Shown: positions 10,255 through 18,077 of the stretch, in pieces
Position numbering within the stretch: the stretch's first letter is position 1
Layout: every line of letters begins with the position of its first letter
Position numbers and translations under genes: made by a program
The notes under the pieces: generated by a model
The model's database searches: none
Seen by the model: the letters and a program-made list of their open reading frames with translations, nothing else
Told to the model about the DNA's origin: nothing
Assembly (NCBI GenBank): GCA_963735885.1
Contig: CAVTMP010000010.1
Coordinates: forward strand, 1-64,000
DNA: 64,000 bases
Direction: 5' to 3'
From: JBBSBL01 sp963735885
GTDB taxonomy: Bacteria; Actinomycetota; Thermoleophilia; Solirubrobacterales; Solirubrobacteraceae

Positions 10255-10452
10255 TCAGAGGTCCCTAAAGCGTGTGATGACAAGGGCCACCCCCGCGACG
10301 GCGCCGACGAAGACCCCGCCGATCACGAACGGCCCGACGCTGCCGGCCAGCGCCCCGATGCCCGCCGCGATCCCGGCGCACAGCACGATCGTCGCGACGA
10401 GCGTGTAGCCGGCGGTGGCGCCGGCGCGGTGGCCGGGGCGCTCGGGGCTCAT
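10255..10452 (-). CDS. AtpZ/AtpI-like two-helix protein, first gene of atp operon
   Basis: 65 residues with two hydrophobic segments (TLVATIVLCAGIAAGIG and GGVFVGAVAGVALVI) and a basic C-terminus. This is the size and topology of the small AtpZ-type protein that leads many atp operons and may move Mg or assist ring assembly. The ATG at 10452 follows a leader of about 110 bases from the predicted promoter. No ribosome binding site is evident, so an alternative start cannot be excluded. Confidence 0.6.
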   Translation of the reverse strand: MSPERPGHRAGATAGYTLVATIVLCAGIAAGIGALAGSVGPFVIGGVFVGAVAGVALVITRFRDL

Positions 10453-10572
10453 CGGGGGCGGGGCGGGTGTCGGGCATGCGATGACGCCGCCATCGGAACG
10501 CGAACGCCCGCGCACCGCGCGGGCGACACGGGCGCCGACCGGGACGTCGGCGCGCACGATGGCGGGCGCCGG

Positions 10573-10602
10573 AGTATATGGAATCGCCGGCCCTTGTAAC
10601 AA
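10573..10602 (-). promoter_or_regulatory. Predicted promoter of the atp operon
   Basis: Reading the minus strand, TTGTTA (10602-10597) and TATACT (10578-10573) are separated by 18 bases. This is one of the strongest sigma-70-type matches in the window and lies in an unusually AT-rich patch upstream of the atp genes. The predicted start site leaves a leader of about 110 bases. Confidence 0.7.
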
Positions 10603-10730
10603 CTTTGTGACAGCGGGCGCGAGGGCCGGTTTCCCCCGCCATCGCCGCGGGCGAGGACGTCGGTTCGACGCGCCGTGCTAAATTGCGTGAAAGTCGCCTT
10701 GTTTTAGCTGGTTATGCCGGAGCAGACCTC

Positions 10731-11249
10731 GTGAGCACCGTCGCCACCGCCCCGACCACAGGCCTGTTCTCGTTCCCGAACCCGGTGAACGAGGTCTCGG
10801 CGCGCCTCGTCGCGGGCGGGGTGGTGCTGATGAGCCTCGCGGCGCTCGCGTCGCAGGAGAAGTGGATCGTCGCCGTGATCGCCTACGGATTCGTGGCGCG
10901 GGTCCTGACCGGTCCGACGCTCAGCCCGCTCGGCCAGCTCGTGACCCGCGCGATCACGCCGCGCCTGCACCTGCGCGAGCGGCCGGTCGCCGGACCGCCG
11001 AAGCGGTTCGCCCAGGGCATCGGCGCCGTGCTCTCCGTCACCGCCGCGGTGCTGGTCTTCGGGTTCGGCGCATGGACGCCGGCGAACGTGCTGCTCGGGT
11101 GCCTGGTCGCGGCGGCGACGCTCGAATCGGTGTTCGGGTACTGCCTCGGGTGCAAGATCTTCGCGCTGCTCATGCGGGCCGGGGTGATCCCCGAGGAGGT
11201 CTGCGACCGGTGCAACGACCTCGCCCTCGGCCCCTCGCACGCCGGCTAG
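10731..11249 (+). CDS. DUF4395-type integral membrane protein
   Basis: 172 residues with about four hydrophobic segments. The NPVNEVSARLVAG start, the central TRAITPRLHLRERPVAGPPKRFAQ loop and a late Cys pair (FGYCLGCKIF) match the DUF4395 family, whose function is not known; relatives often sit beside thiol-disulfide or rhodanese genes. A second CxxC-type pair (EVCDRC) is at the C-terminus. The GTG start at 10731 has a GGAG at 10719-10722, eight bases upstream; a start at 10683 is possible but unsupported. A weak -10 (TAAATT at 10679-10684) stands upstream. The gene begins a plus-strand cassette of four genes. Confidence 0.8.
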   Translation: MSTVATAPTTGLFSFPNPVNEVSARLVAGGVVLMSLAALASQEKWIVAVIAYGFVARVLTGPTLSPLGQLVTRAITPRLHLRERPVAGPPKRFAQGIGAVLSVTAAVLVFGFGAWTPANVLLGCLVAAATLESVFGYCLGCKIFALLMRAGVIPEEVCDRCNDLALGPSHAG

Positions 11250-11253
11250 GCGC

Positions 11254-12249
11254 ATGACCTCCCGCCGGCCGAAGCGCTGGGCGCTGATCGCGCTCGCGGT
11301 CCTCGGGGCCGGGCTGATCGCCGCTCCCGCGATCTTCCAGATGTTCGAGCGCGCCCCGAAGGGCGCGCGGATGATCACGGCCTTCCAGCCGTACATGACG
11401 AAGGAGCGCCTCGCCGGCTACCAGACCGAGATGCGCCAGATCGACGCCGGCGTGCGCGAGGTGCGCACGCGGGCCGCCGCCAGGCTGGCGCAAGGCGACC
11501 GGCCGTTCGCGGCGCGGTTCCCGACCTTCGTCGACTTCCAGGGTCGCTGGCCTCGCATCTACGCCGACATGGGCGGCATGCTCACGACGATCCAGCACAA
11601 CCGCGGCAACTACGAGGCCGTCGCGGCGCTGCCCGACTTCCGGCTGTTCCCGTGGTTCTTCGTGCTGCCCGGCGTGCTGCTCCTCCTGCTGGTCGGCCTG
11701 GCGGCGCTGCGGCCCGCCTCGTGGCGGACGGTCCGCTGGGTCGTCGCGGCGCTCGGCGTCGGCGTCGCCCTCGCGCCGGCCGCCTTCCAGATGTTCGATC
11801 GCGCCCCGAAGGGCGGGCGCATGGTCGACGCGTTCAGGACGATCGAGACCCACCGGCGGGTGGAGACGATCCAGGGCTACTTCGGCGACATGGCGGTCGG
11901 GCAGGGGGCCGTGCGCCTCGAGATCGCGCCGGCCCTCCAGGCCACCGGACTGAGCGACGCGCAGGTGGCGGCGCAGTTCCCGGCCGTCACGACGCTCAAC
12001 GACCAGTGGACGCACGTCCTGAACGACATGACGCCGATGATCGGCACGATGAGCGACAACGTCGGCAACTACGACGCCGTCGCCGCGCTCCCGCCGTTCC
12101 CGCTCTTCCCCTGGTTCTTCGTGCTGCCCGGCCTCATCGCGGTCGGTCTCGCATTCCTCGCCGGACCGCGCCGCAGGCGGCGCGCCGACGACGTGCCGGC
12201 GCCGCCGGCGCGCGACCTCGCCTCCCCCCTATCCGAAGGAGCACCATGA
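11254..12249 (+). CDS. Internally duplicated membrane protein, function unknown
   Basis: 331 residues built from two copies of one module, about 21-150 and 171-302. Each copy has a membrane helix, an AP-x-x-FQMF-[ED]-RAPKG motif, an external helical domain, a GNY-[ED]-AVAALP motif and then LFPWFFVLPG leading into the next membrane helix. The result is four membrane segments with two similar outside loops of about 100 residues. I do not recognise the family. It starts four bases after the DUF4395 gene and its stop overlaps the next ATG, so it is co-translated with the exported protein that follows. Confidence 0.8.
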   Translation: MTSRRPKRWALIALAVLGAGLIAAPAIFQMFERAPKGARMITAFQPYMTKERLAGYQTEMRQIDAGVREVRTRAAARLAQGDRPFAARFPTFVDFQGRWPRIYADMGGMLTTIQHNRGNYEAVAALPDFRLFPWFFVLPGVLLLLLVGLAALRPASWRTVRWVVAALGVGVALAPAAFQMFDRAPKGGRMVDAFRTIETHRRVETIQGYFGDMAVGQGAVRLEIAPALQATGLSDAQVAAQFPAVTTLNDQWTHVLNDMTPMIGTMSDNVGNYDAVAALPPFPLFPWFFVLPGLIAVGLAFLAGPRRRRRADDVPAPPARDLASPLSEGAP

Positions 12250-12938
12250 CTCGCCGTCCCATCTCCCGCCGGACCGCCGGCCTCCTGGCCGCGGGTGCGG
12301 TCGCGGCCACGGCCGCGACGGTCGCGCCGGCCGGGGCGGCCGCCCCGGCCGCGTCCGCCAAGCCCCAGACGCTGACCGGCCTCTTCAAGATCTCCGCCCG
12401 TCGCTCGTACTTCCGCATGGTGTTCCCGGGCGGAAGCATCGCGCGCGGCCAGTTCTTCGCGAACCCGGACTCGTCCGCGAAGACCAAGAGCGTCACGCCG
12501 ATCCGGCCGGGAACCGACGGGGGGCTTCGCACCGGCGCGTTCCAGCCCCGGCCGGGCGTCGCGTTCACGCCGCTCGGCGACTCCCGCGCGGCGCGGATCA
12601 TCCGCCCCACCGCGTTCGCCGGCCGCCTCTTCGGCCTGTCGACCGCATCGCGCGCGCAGCCGGGCGGCCGGCGCGTTCCGGCTCCGAGCATCACGGTGCG
12701 GAACGGCCGGCTCAGCGGCCAGGTGCAGGCGCTGACGGCCGAGTGGAACAAGCTCTACTTCAACCAGGGCTCGCCGAAGCCGGGCGGTCGCCGTCCCGGC
12801 CTGACGCGGGCGCTGACCGGGTCCTACAACGCCAGGACCCGCGCCTACGTCCTGCAGTGGTCCAGCACGATCAGCGGCGGCCCGTTCAACGGGTTCACCG
12901 GCGTCTGGCACCTCGAGGGCACCTTCCGCGCCGGTTGA
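12246..12938 (+). CDS. Exported protein, paralogue A of an unrecognised family
   Basis: 230 residues. An N-terminal signal peptide contains SRRTAGLLAAG, with the twin-arginine pattern SRRTAG, and probable cleavage after an Ala-rich stretch near residue 31-38. The mature part has SYFRM at 54-58, FPGG, NPDS, LTAEWNKLYFNQG and a C-terminal GGPFNGFTG. The same motifs occur in the next gene. An AAGGAG ribosome binding site lies about six bases before the ATG, which overlaps the preceding stop as ATGA. Abundant Phe, Tyr, Trp, Gly and Asn suggest a beta-rich fold. No enzyme motif is visible. Confidence 0.8.
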   Translation: MTRRPISRRTAGLLAAGAVAATAATVAPAGAAAPAASAKPQTLTGLFKISARRSYFRMVFPGGSIARGQFFANPDSSAKTKSVTPIRPGTDGGLRTGAFQPRPGVAFTPLGDSRAARIIRPTAFAGRLFGLSTASRAQPGGRRVPAPSITVRNGRLSGQVQALTAEWNKLYFNQGSPKPGGRRPGLTRALTGSYNARTRAYVLQWSSTISGGPFNGFTGVWHLEGTFRAG

Positions 12939-12981
12939 TCGACCCGCGCCCATTCGACCGACCGAGAGAGGAATCCTCCAC

Positions 12982-13920
12982 ATGTCCCGACGCCTGACCG
13001 CGCGCCCGCTCGGCATCGCGCTCGCCCTCGGCGGCCTCGCCCTCGGCGTGGGCGCCTGCGGCGGCTCGTCGTCGAAGGAGCCCGACCGGGCGGCGGCCAC
13101 GCAGGCCCCCGGCGCCGCGACGCCGCCCCCCACCACGACGCCGGCGTCGAGCGCCCCGGCGGCGAAGAGGAAGGCGAAGGCCGGGAAGGCCGCGAAGGCC
13201 AAGCGCGCCTCGCGTCGCGCGCACCGGACGAAGCGGCGGAAGCGCGCGGCCGCGACCGCGGCAGCCGCCGCGGGGGGCGGGTCCGCGGCCGCGGCGGGCG
13301 GCGGGTCCGCGGCGGGCTCGGCGCCGGCGTCCCCGGCGCCGCGGACGACCGCGCTGGCCGGCACGTTCCGGCTCGCGGCCGGCCGGTTCAGGAACGGCCG
13401 GGCGAGCGGCTCCTACTTCCGGATGATCTTCCCCGGGCCCACCCGGTACTTCAACAACCCCGACTCCCGGGCGAGGAACAAGACGTTCACGCTCGTCTCG
13501 CCCGGCAGCGCCGGCGGGCTCGTCACCGGCCGCTTCCAGCCGCACCCGTCCCGGGTATTCGATCGCTCCGGCAACGCGCGCGCACGGGCGATCATCCGGC
13601 CGCAGCGCTTCGCCGGCGTCAAGTTCAGCCTCGCGACGCTGCCGCGGGACCCGCAGTCGGGCCGCGCCGCCGCGGCCCCGAGCTTCACCGCGACCGGCGG
13701 CCGGATCCGCGGCCGGCTGCCGAGCCTCACCGCCGAGTGGAACAACCAGTACTTCAACCAGGGGGCGCCGAAGCCCGGCCGCTCCGCGCCGCGGGTCACC
13801 GGCACCTACGACCCGGCGAGCCGCGCCTTCGTCCTGGTCTGGAGGAGCAGGATCACGGGCGGCCCGTTCAACGGGTTCACCGGCTCCTGGCACCTCGCGG
13901 GCACGTTCTCGCCGCGCTGA
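12982..13920 (+). CDS. Lipoprotein, paralogue B of the same unrecognised family
   Basis: 312 residues. The lipobox LGVGAC ends at Cys26, so the protein should be lipid-anchored outside the membrane. A long low-complexity spacer (Ala, Lys, Arg, Pro, Gly; about 30-120) leads to the family domain: SYFRM at 144-148, NNPDS, LTAEWNNQYFNQG and GGPFNGFTG at 293-301. The domain is clearly paralogous to the gene upstream, so one copy is free and one is anchored. A GAGAGGAAT ribosome binding site precedes the ATG. A strong hairpin follows the stop. Confidence 0.8.
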   Translation: MSRRLTARPLGIALALGGLALGVGACGGSSSKEPDRAAATQAPGAATPPPTTTPASSAPAAKRKAKAGKAAKAKRASRRAHRTKRRKRAAATAAAAAGGGSAAAAGGGSAAGSAPASPAPRTTALAGTFRLAAGRFRNGRASGSYFRMIFPGPTRYFNNPDSRARNKTFTLVSPGSAGGLVTGRFQPHPSRVFDRSGNARARAIIRPQRFAGVKFSLATLPRDPQSGRAAAAPSFTATGGRIRGRLPSLTAEWNNQYFNQGAPKPGRSAPRVTGTYDPASRAFVLVWRSRITGGPFNGFTGSWHLAGTFSPR

Positions 13921-13932
13921 TCCGGCCGACGC

Positions 13933-13959
13933 GGGCGCCCCGGCGGAGACCGGGGCGCC
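13933..13959 (+). terminator. GC-rich hairpin after the exported-protein cassette
   Basis: A perfect ten-base stem (GGCGCCCCGG with CCGGGGCGCC, six-base loop) begins 13 bases after the stop codon of the lipoprotein gene. There is no T run, so it would be an L-shaped terminator of the kind common in high-GC actinobacteria, or simply stabilise the 3' end. Confidence 0.5.
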
Positions 13960-14003
13960 AGGCTCGGCCGGGCGCCAGGCTCGGCCGGGCCAGGCACGGC
14001 CGG
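13955..14003. repeat. Short tandem repeat (17, 17, 15 bases)
   Basis: Two exact copies of a 17-base unit (GCGCCAGGCTCGGCCGG) and a third, shorter and diverged copy stand head to tail between the lipoprotein gene and the aminotransferase. It is non-coding and overlaps the right arm of the hairpin. Confidence 0.8.
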
Positions 14004-14131
14004 GGCGCCCGGCCTCCCCCGATGCGCCACGGGGGCCAACCGGTGCTCGCGATTCGCGCCCCCGCGCTCCCGGCCGCCGCGGCTATCGTCCGCGCCGGCG
14101 GCAGCGAGACCCCGACCCGGAGAGCGGCGGA

Positions 14132-15406
14132 ATGAGCAGCGGCACCACGACGACGAGCTTCTGGCACCCGTTCGCGAACATGGCGACGCTGTCGCGCGAG
14201 GGGGCGGTGACGATCGTGCGAGGCGAGGGCTCGACGGTGTGGGACGACCACGGCGCCGCCTACCTCGACGCGATGGCGAGCCTCTGGTACTGCAACGTCG
14301 GGCACGGCCGGACGGAGCTGGCCGACGTCGCCGCCGGGCAGATGCGGGCGCTCGCGGCCTACCAGACCTTCGAGCGCTACACCTCGCCCCCCGTCGAGGC
14401 GCTCACCGCGCGGATCGCGGAGCTCTCCCCCATTCCCGGGACGAAGGTCTTCCTCACCTCCGGCGGGTCGGAGTCGGTGGACACCGCCGCGAAGCTCGCG
14501 CGCGCCTACTGGCGCGCGGTCGGGAAGCCGGAGAAGCAGGTGCTCGTCTCCCGCCAGCACGCCTACCACGGCATGAACGCCTACGGCACGTCGCTGGCCG
14601 GCATCCCATCGAACCTCGAGGCCTTCCACCCCCTGGTCGAGTCCGTCGAACACGTCGCGTGGGACGACGCCGGCGCGTTGGCGGCGGCGATCGATCGGCG
14701 GGGCGCCGACCGGGTGGCGGCCTTCTTCTGCGAGCCGGTGATCGGGGCCGGCGGGGTGATCGCCCCGCCCGAGGGCTACCTCGCCGAGGCGGAGCGGATC
14801 TGCCGCGAGCGGGACGTCCTCTTCGTCGCCGACGAGGTGGTGACCGCGTTCGGGCGGCTGGGGACGTGGTTCGGCTCGGGCCGCTACGACCTGCGACCGG
14901 ACATGATCACCACCGCCAAGGGCCTCACCTCGGGCTACGCGCCGCTCGGAGCCGTGCTCGTCGGCGAGCGCGTGGCGGAGCCCTACTGGCGCGAGGGTGC
15001 GAGCGAGGTCTTCCGGCACGGCTACACGTACTCGGGCCACACCGCCTCGTGCGCCGTCGCGCTGGCCAACCTCGAGATCGTCGAGCGCGAGGGGCTGGTC
15101 GAGCGCGTCGCGGCGCTCGAGCCGGTGTTGGCGGCGGCGCTGCACCCGCTCGCCGAGCACGAGCTCGTCGCCGAGGTCCGCGCCGGCGTCGGACTGCTCG
15201 GGGCGGTCGAGCTCACCGCCGAGGCGCTCGGGGCGGGGCGGCTCCAGCCACTCGTCGACGCGCTGCGTGAGCGCGGCGTGCTCTCCCGCGGCGTGCGCGG
15301 GGTCGCGCTCCAGTTCTCCCCGCCGTTCGTGGTCACCGAGGACGAGATCGCCCGGATGGCCTCGGCCACCGGCGAGGCGCTGAACGCGGTCGCGGTCGCG
15401 GCGTAG
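14132..15406 (+). CDS. Class III PLP-dependent aminotransferase
   Basis: 424 residues, normal for the family. Asp234 in FVADEVVTAFGR and the Schiff-base lysine Lys263 in TTAKGLTSGYAPLGA are in place, as are the LTSGGSESVDTA and EPVIGAGGVI motifs. Family members move amino groups from omega-amino acids, beta-alanine or polyamines to pyruvate or 2-oxoglutarate; the YTYSGHTASCAVALAN segment resembles omega-amino acid:pyruvate enzymes. The substrate is not predictable from here. The ATG at 14132 follows a GGAGAG sequence. It stands alone between unrelated genes. Confidence 0.9.
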   Translation: MSSGTTTTSFWHPFANMATLSREGAVTIVRGEGSTVWDDHGAAYLDAMASLWYCNVGHGRTELADVAAGQMRALAAYQTFERYTSPPVEALTARIAELSPIPGTKVFLTSGGSESVDTAAKLARAYWRAVGKPEKQVLVSRQHAYHGMNAYGTSLAGIPSNLEAFHPLVESVEHVAWDDAGALAAAIDRRGADRVAAFFCEPVIGAGGVIAPPEGYLAEAERICRERDVLFVADEVVTAFGRLGTWFGSGRYDLRPDMITTAKGLTSGYAPLGAVLVGERVAEPYWREGASEVFRHGYTYSGHTASCAVALANLEIVEREGLVERVAALEPVLAAALHPLAEHELVAEVRAGVGLLGAVELTAEALGAGRLQPLVDALRERGVLSRGVRGVALQFSPPFVVTEDEIARMASATGEALNAVAVAA

Positions 15407-15783
15407 CGCGGCCCCACGACCCGTGCCCGCGCATCCGCGCACGACGCGGCCCGCCCGTCCGTGCCCTGCCGGGTCGGACGAACGGCATCTGGGGATAGCC
15501 CGAGGGCTCGTCGCGCCGCCAGGACCCAAACGGAGCACGACTCCCGTCTCCGGCTGATGCTTGCGTCATTGACCGCGATATGCGCGGTCAAGGGCGGAAG
15601 GATGCGGGGGATCGACGCGCCGCCCGCTTCCCGGCTGCCGACGGCCCGCGGCCGGCGGTGCCTTCCTCGATGCCGCTCCCGTCTCTCGCGCGCGCCTGCG
15701 GCCTTCCCGATGCCGTCCGTCCCGCCCGGCGCGCCGCCACCGCGTCCCGCCCGGCGCGGCCGCCACCGCGCCCCGCCCTGCGC
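15407..15783. other. Non-coding gap of about 377 bases
   Basis: No frame in this stretch has family similarity or a good start. It holds a striking 23-base palindrome (15569-15591, listed separately) and, at about 15717-15785, an imperfect tandem run of CCGCCCGGCGCG-like units. It separates a plus-strand gene end from a minus-strand gene end. Confidence 0.6.
15569..15591. promoter_or_regulatory. Perfect 9-base-arm inverted repeat, possible operator or RNA hairpin
   Basis: TTGACCGCG and CGCGGTCAA flank the spacer ATATG with no mismatch. Length and symmetry suit a dimeric repressor site, but no gene start lies nearby: the gene on the left ends at 15406 and the one on the right ends at 15784. 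It may equally be a bidirectional terminator stem or the operator of a small unannotated transcript. Confidence 0.55.
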
Positions 15784-16146
15784 CTACCGCGTCCCGCGCC
15801 AGGTGAGTGCGGCGAAGACGAACTGAAGCGGCAGCCGCGCCCACAGCAGCGCCCGCGGGATGTGCGGGTGGCGCTCCGGGTACAGCGCCATCTGGATGTT
15901 GGCCGGGTAGACCGCGGCCAGCGTGGCGAGCAGCCACCAGCGGGCGCCACGGCGGGTGGCGTCCGGAAGCACGGCGAGGCCGCCGCCGAGCTCGGCCACC
16001 CCGGTCCAGAACACGGCCTCGCGCCGCCAGCGGGCGATCGAGCGGGGCACGATGGCCTCGTAGGGCTTCGGCACGACGAAGTGGAGCGCCCCGGCCACGC
16101 CCCACACGAGCGCGGTCGCGAGGCGGGAGCCGGGCGGGCTCGTCAC
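15784..16146 (-). CDS. DoxX-like small membrane protein
   Basis: 120 residues with four hydrophobic segments. The pattern ALVWGVAGALHFVVPKPYEAIVP, then FWTGVAELGGGLAVL and PANIQMAL is that of DoxX/MauE-like proteins, whose role is poorly known and often linked to thiol redox or terminal oxidases. The GTG at 16146 overlaps the stop of the upstream BrkB remnant as GTGA. Confidence 0.75.
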   Translation of the reverse strand: MTSPPGSRLATALVWGVAGALHFVVPKPYEAIVPRSIARWRREAVFWTGVAELGGGLAVLPDATRRGARWWLLATLAAVYPANIQMALYPERHPHIPRALLWARLPLQFVFAALTWRGTR

Positions 16147-16688
16147 CGGACGGAGCCCAGAGGACGGGCGTCGTCGCCGGCCGGCGTCGGCCGCGGCGAC
16201 CCGCGCGCGTGGTCGGGGCGCCGGCCGAGCTCGTCGTCGACGACCGGGCCGGCGAGCAGCGCGAGGTTCGAGAGCCACAGCCAGACCGGCAGGACGCCCG
16301 CCCCGGCCGCCGCGCCGTAGGTCGCGTCGTGGCGCCCGAACCACTGGACGTGGATCCCGAACCCGATCGACCCGAGGACCCAGGAGCCGACCGCGAACCG
16401 GCTGCCCGGGCTGAACCACCCGCCGCGGCGGGGCCGCGGCGGCCGCAGCTTCCACGCCGCCGGCGGCGCCGGAAGCCCGGACACGCGGGAGGAGGCGCGG
16501 ACGAACGCGCCGAGGTACCCGCTCGCCGACCGGAGGCCGACGACCGCGCTCCCGCCGACCGGCGCACCGGCTCCCGCCTGCTCGCGAAACAGCTGATCGA
16601 TCGGGACGCGGCGGACGATCCGGCGCGGCAGCTCCCGCCAGCCGATCGGTGGCCCCGCGAGGACCGGGTGCTCGCCGGCGGCGCTCAC
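16143..16688 (-). pseudogene. YihY/BrkB-type membrane protein remnant with internal deletion
   Basis: 181 residues. The pieces SGYLGAFVRASSRVSG, SWVLGSIGFGIHVQWFG, DATYGAAAGAGVLPVWLWLSNLALL and a final DDELGRR match separate blocks of the YihY/BrkB (formerly RNase BN) inner-membrane family, but the first membrane helices that should lie between the N-terminal head and SGYLGAF are missing. Normal members are about 280 residues with six helices. The reading frame is open and linked by GTGA overlaps to both neighbours, so a short product may still be made. It looks like decay by in-frame deletion. Confidence 0.55.
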
Positions 16689-17050
16689 CGGCCGGTGAGG
16701 ATCGTGTCCTCGTGCGCGTACGCGGGGGCGCAGCAGCAGAGCAGGCGCAGCTCCTCCGCACCCGTGTTCCACAGCTTGTGCGGCGTCCCGGGCGGGATCA
16801 CCACGCAATCCCCCGCGCGCACCTCGCGCTCCTCGTCGCCGAGCCGCAGGCGCCCGGACCCGGCGGTCAGGTGGTACAGCTCCTCGGCGACGGGATGGTA
16901 GTGCTCGTCGGTGGCGCCGCCGGGCGGCAGCGTCGCCTCGGCCAGGCTCTGGTGCCGCGCCGCGGTCCACGCCGGATGGGCGAGCTCGCGGATCGTCGAG
17001 CCGTCCTTCGTGGTGAACGGCTCGACCGTCTCGAGGTTCGCGACCTGCAC
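16685..17050 (-). CDS. Cupin-domain protein
   Basis: 121 residues with both cupin motifs: EHYHPVAEELYHLTAGSGRL and GDCVVIPPGTPHKLWN. These supply the His and Glu ligands for one metal ion. The domain is a sensor or enzyme fold without a predictable substrate. Its GTG start at 17050 has a TACCGT element at 17057-17062 ending six bases upstream, which suggests a leaderless start. It heads a three-gene run with the BrkB remnant and DoxX gene. Confidence 0.85.
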   Translation of the reverse strand: MQVANLETVEPFTTKDGSTIRELAHPAWTAARHQSLAEATLPPGGATDEHYHPVAEELYHLTAGSGRLRLGDEEREVRAGDCVVIPPGTPHKLWNTGAEELRLLCCCAPAYAHEDTILTGR

Positions 17051-17085
17051 GGCGCGACGGTAGCGCGCCGCGCCGCGGGCCGGAG

Positions 17086-17985
17086 CTACGCCGCGACGCC
17101 GAGGCCGACGCCGATGACCTTCAGGCGCCGGCTCAGCGCGGTGAAGGCGAACTCGTTGATCTCGGCGGAGGAGCGGCCCAGCAGGGTCCAGTCGCCCGCG
17201 GGGTCCTTGCCGGCCGGGACGAGCACGCCCTGCGCGATCGGCAGCAGCTCCATCAGCCGCGCCTCGATCCGCCGTGCGTGCGCCGGATCCTTCGCCTTCT
17301 GCTGCAGGTACCACGTCCCGTAGGCGACGTGGCGGTGCTCGTCCTGGCTGATGCGGCGGAACCCCTCGAGGAAGCCCGGCAGGATGCCGCGCTCCTCGAA
17401 GGTCAGCGTGATGAAGTTCTGGCCGGTGAGGGCCAGCGTGCCCTCGATGACCATGTGGTAGGTGACGACGAAGTCGATCTTGGCCTCGACGTCGCCCGGG
17501 TCGGCGACGAGCCGCTCGCCGGCCTCGACCAGCCGGCGGTCGAACAGCTCGACGAAGGCGTCGTTGAGGTCGTCACGGACGCGGGCGAGGCGGTCGTCGA
17601 TCGAGCCGTCGTAGCCGAGGACCTGCTCGTAGAAGCGATTGAAGTGCTGGACGTGGCGGGCCTCGTCGACCTGCTGGGTCGTGAGGAACGCCTCCTCGCC
17701 CTGGTCCTCGTAGGCCATGACGAGCCCGGAGAACTGCGTCGTCACGCGCTCCTCCCCCACGAAGAACGAGGAGAGCGACCACACCATGTCGTCGCGGTCG
17801 GCGTCGGGGATCGCCAACCAGTCCTCGCGGTCGCGCGTGAACTCGATGGCGTGCGCCGACCACGGCTGGCGCTCCCACAGCTCGTACAGCTGCTGGGGGT
17901 CCATGAGCTTGACCTTCGCGAGCTGGGAGTCGTCGCTGATCGTGGCGACGTCGCCCTGGCGGGTGAGGTCGAGGAGCGTCGGCAT
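17086..17985 (-). CDS. R2-like ligand-binding oxidase (R2lox-type diiron or Mn/Fe protein)
   Basis: 299 residues. The ferritin-like four-helix core shows the six metal ligands of the ribonucleotide reductase R2 superfamily: Glu78, Glu108 and His111 (DEARH), Glu181, Glu216 and His219 (DEHRH). Val81, three residues after the first ligand, and Tyr176, five before Glu181 (TYHMVIEG), are the two residues that form the Tyr-Val ether cross-link in mycobacterial R2lox, and no R2 radical-tyrosine context is seen. R2lox proteins bind a fatty-acid-like ligand and assemble a Mn/Fe cofactor. A GGAGG lies seven bases before ATG 17985. The divergent TetR and the palindrome between them suggest repression. 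Confidence 0.85.
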   Translation of the reverse strand: MPTLLDLTRQGDVATISDDSQLAKVKLMDPQQLYELWERQPWSAHAIEFTRDREDWLAIPDADRDDMVWSLSSFFVGEERVTTQFSGLVMAYEDQGEEAFLTTQQVDEARHVQHFNRFYEQVLGYDGSIDDRLARVRDDLNDAFVELFDRRLVEAGERLVADPGDVEAKIDFVVTYHMVIEGTLALTGQNFITLTFEERGILPGFLEGFRRISQDEHRHVAYGTWYLQQKAKDPAHARRIEARLMELLPIAQGVLVPAGKDPAGDWTLLGRSSAEINEFAFTALSRRLKVIGVGLGVAA

Positions 17986-18036
17986 GCGGGGCCTCCGGAG
18001 GCGCTGGACGGACGGGGCGGCGAGGATCCCACAGGC

Positions 18037-18051
18037 TTGACACTGTGTCAA
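18037..18051. promoter_or_regulatory. Palindromic operator between R2lox and TetR genes
   Basis: TTGACAC and GTGTCAA flank a single T: perfect seven-base arms in the 92-base gap between two divergent genes. It lies 27 to 41 bases before the TetR start codon, where a -35 element would be, and each arm reads TTGACA outward, so it could also serve as a -35 hexamer. This is the typical place for an autoregulated TetR site. Confidence 0.75.
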
Positions 18052-18077
18052 ACATGCCCTCGATACGCTCCGCGCAC

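Noticed and set aside
13955..14003. Tandem repeat considered as a CRISPR array
   Set aside because: Units of 15-17 bases stand directly head to tail without spacers and no cas genes are present.
15461..15826. Plus-strand frame of 121 codons in the 15.4-15.8 kb gap
   Set aside because: Arg/Ala/Pro-rich, no ribosome binding site, no recognisable fold, and it runs into the DoxX gene on the other strand.
17086..17985. Diiron protein considered as ribonucleotide reductase small subunit
   Set aside because: Val81 and Tyr176 match the cross-linked pair of R2lox, and no large-subunit (nrdA/nrdE) gene is nearby.
18045..18077. GTG at 18045 as the TetR start
   Set aside because: It would place the start codon inside the palindromic operator and upstream of the TACGCT element; ATG 18078 fits the family length and the promoter.
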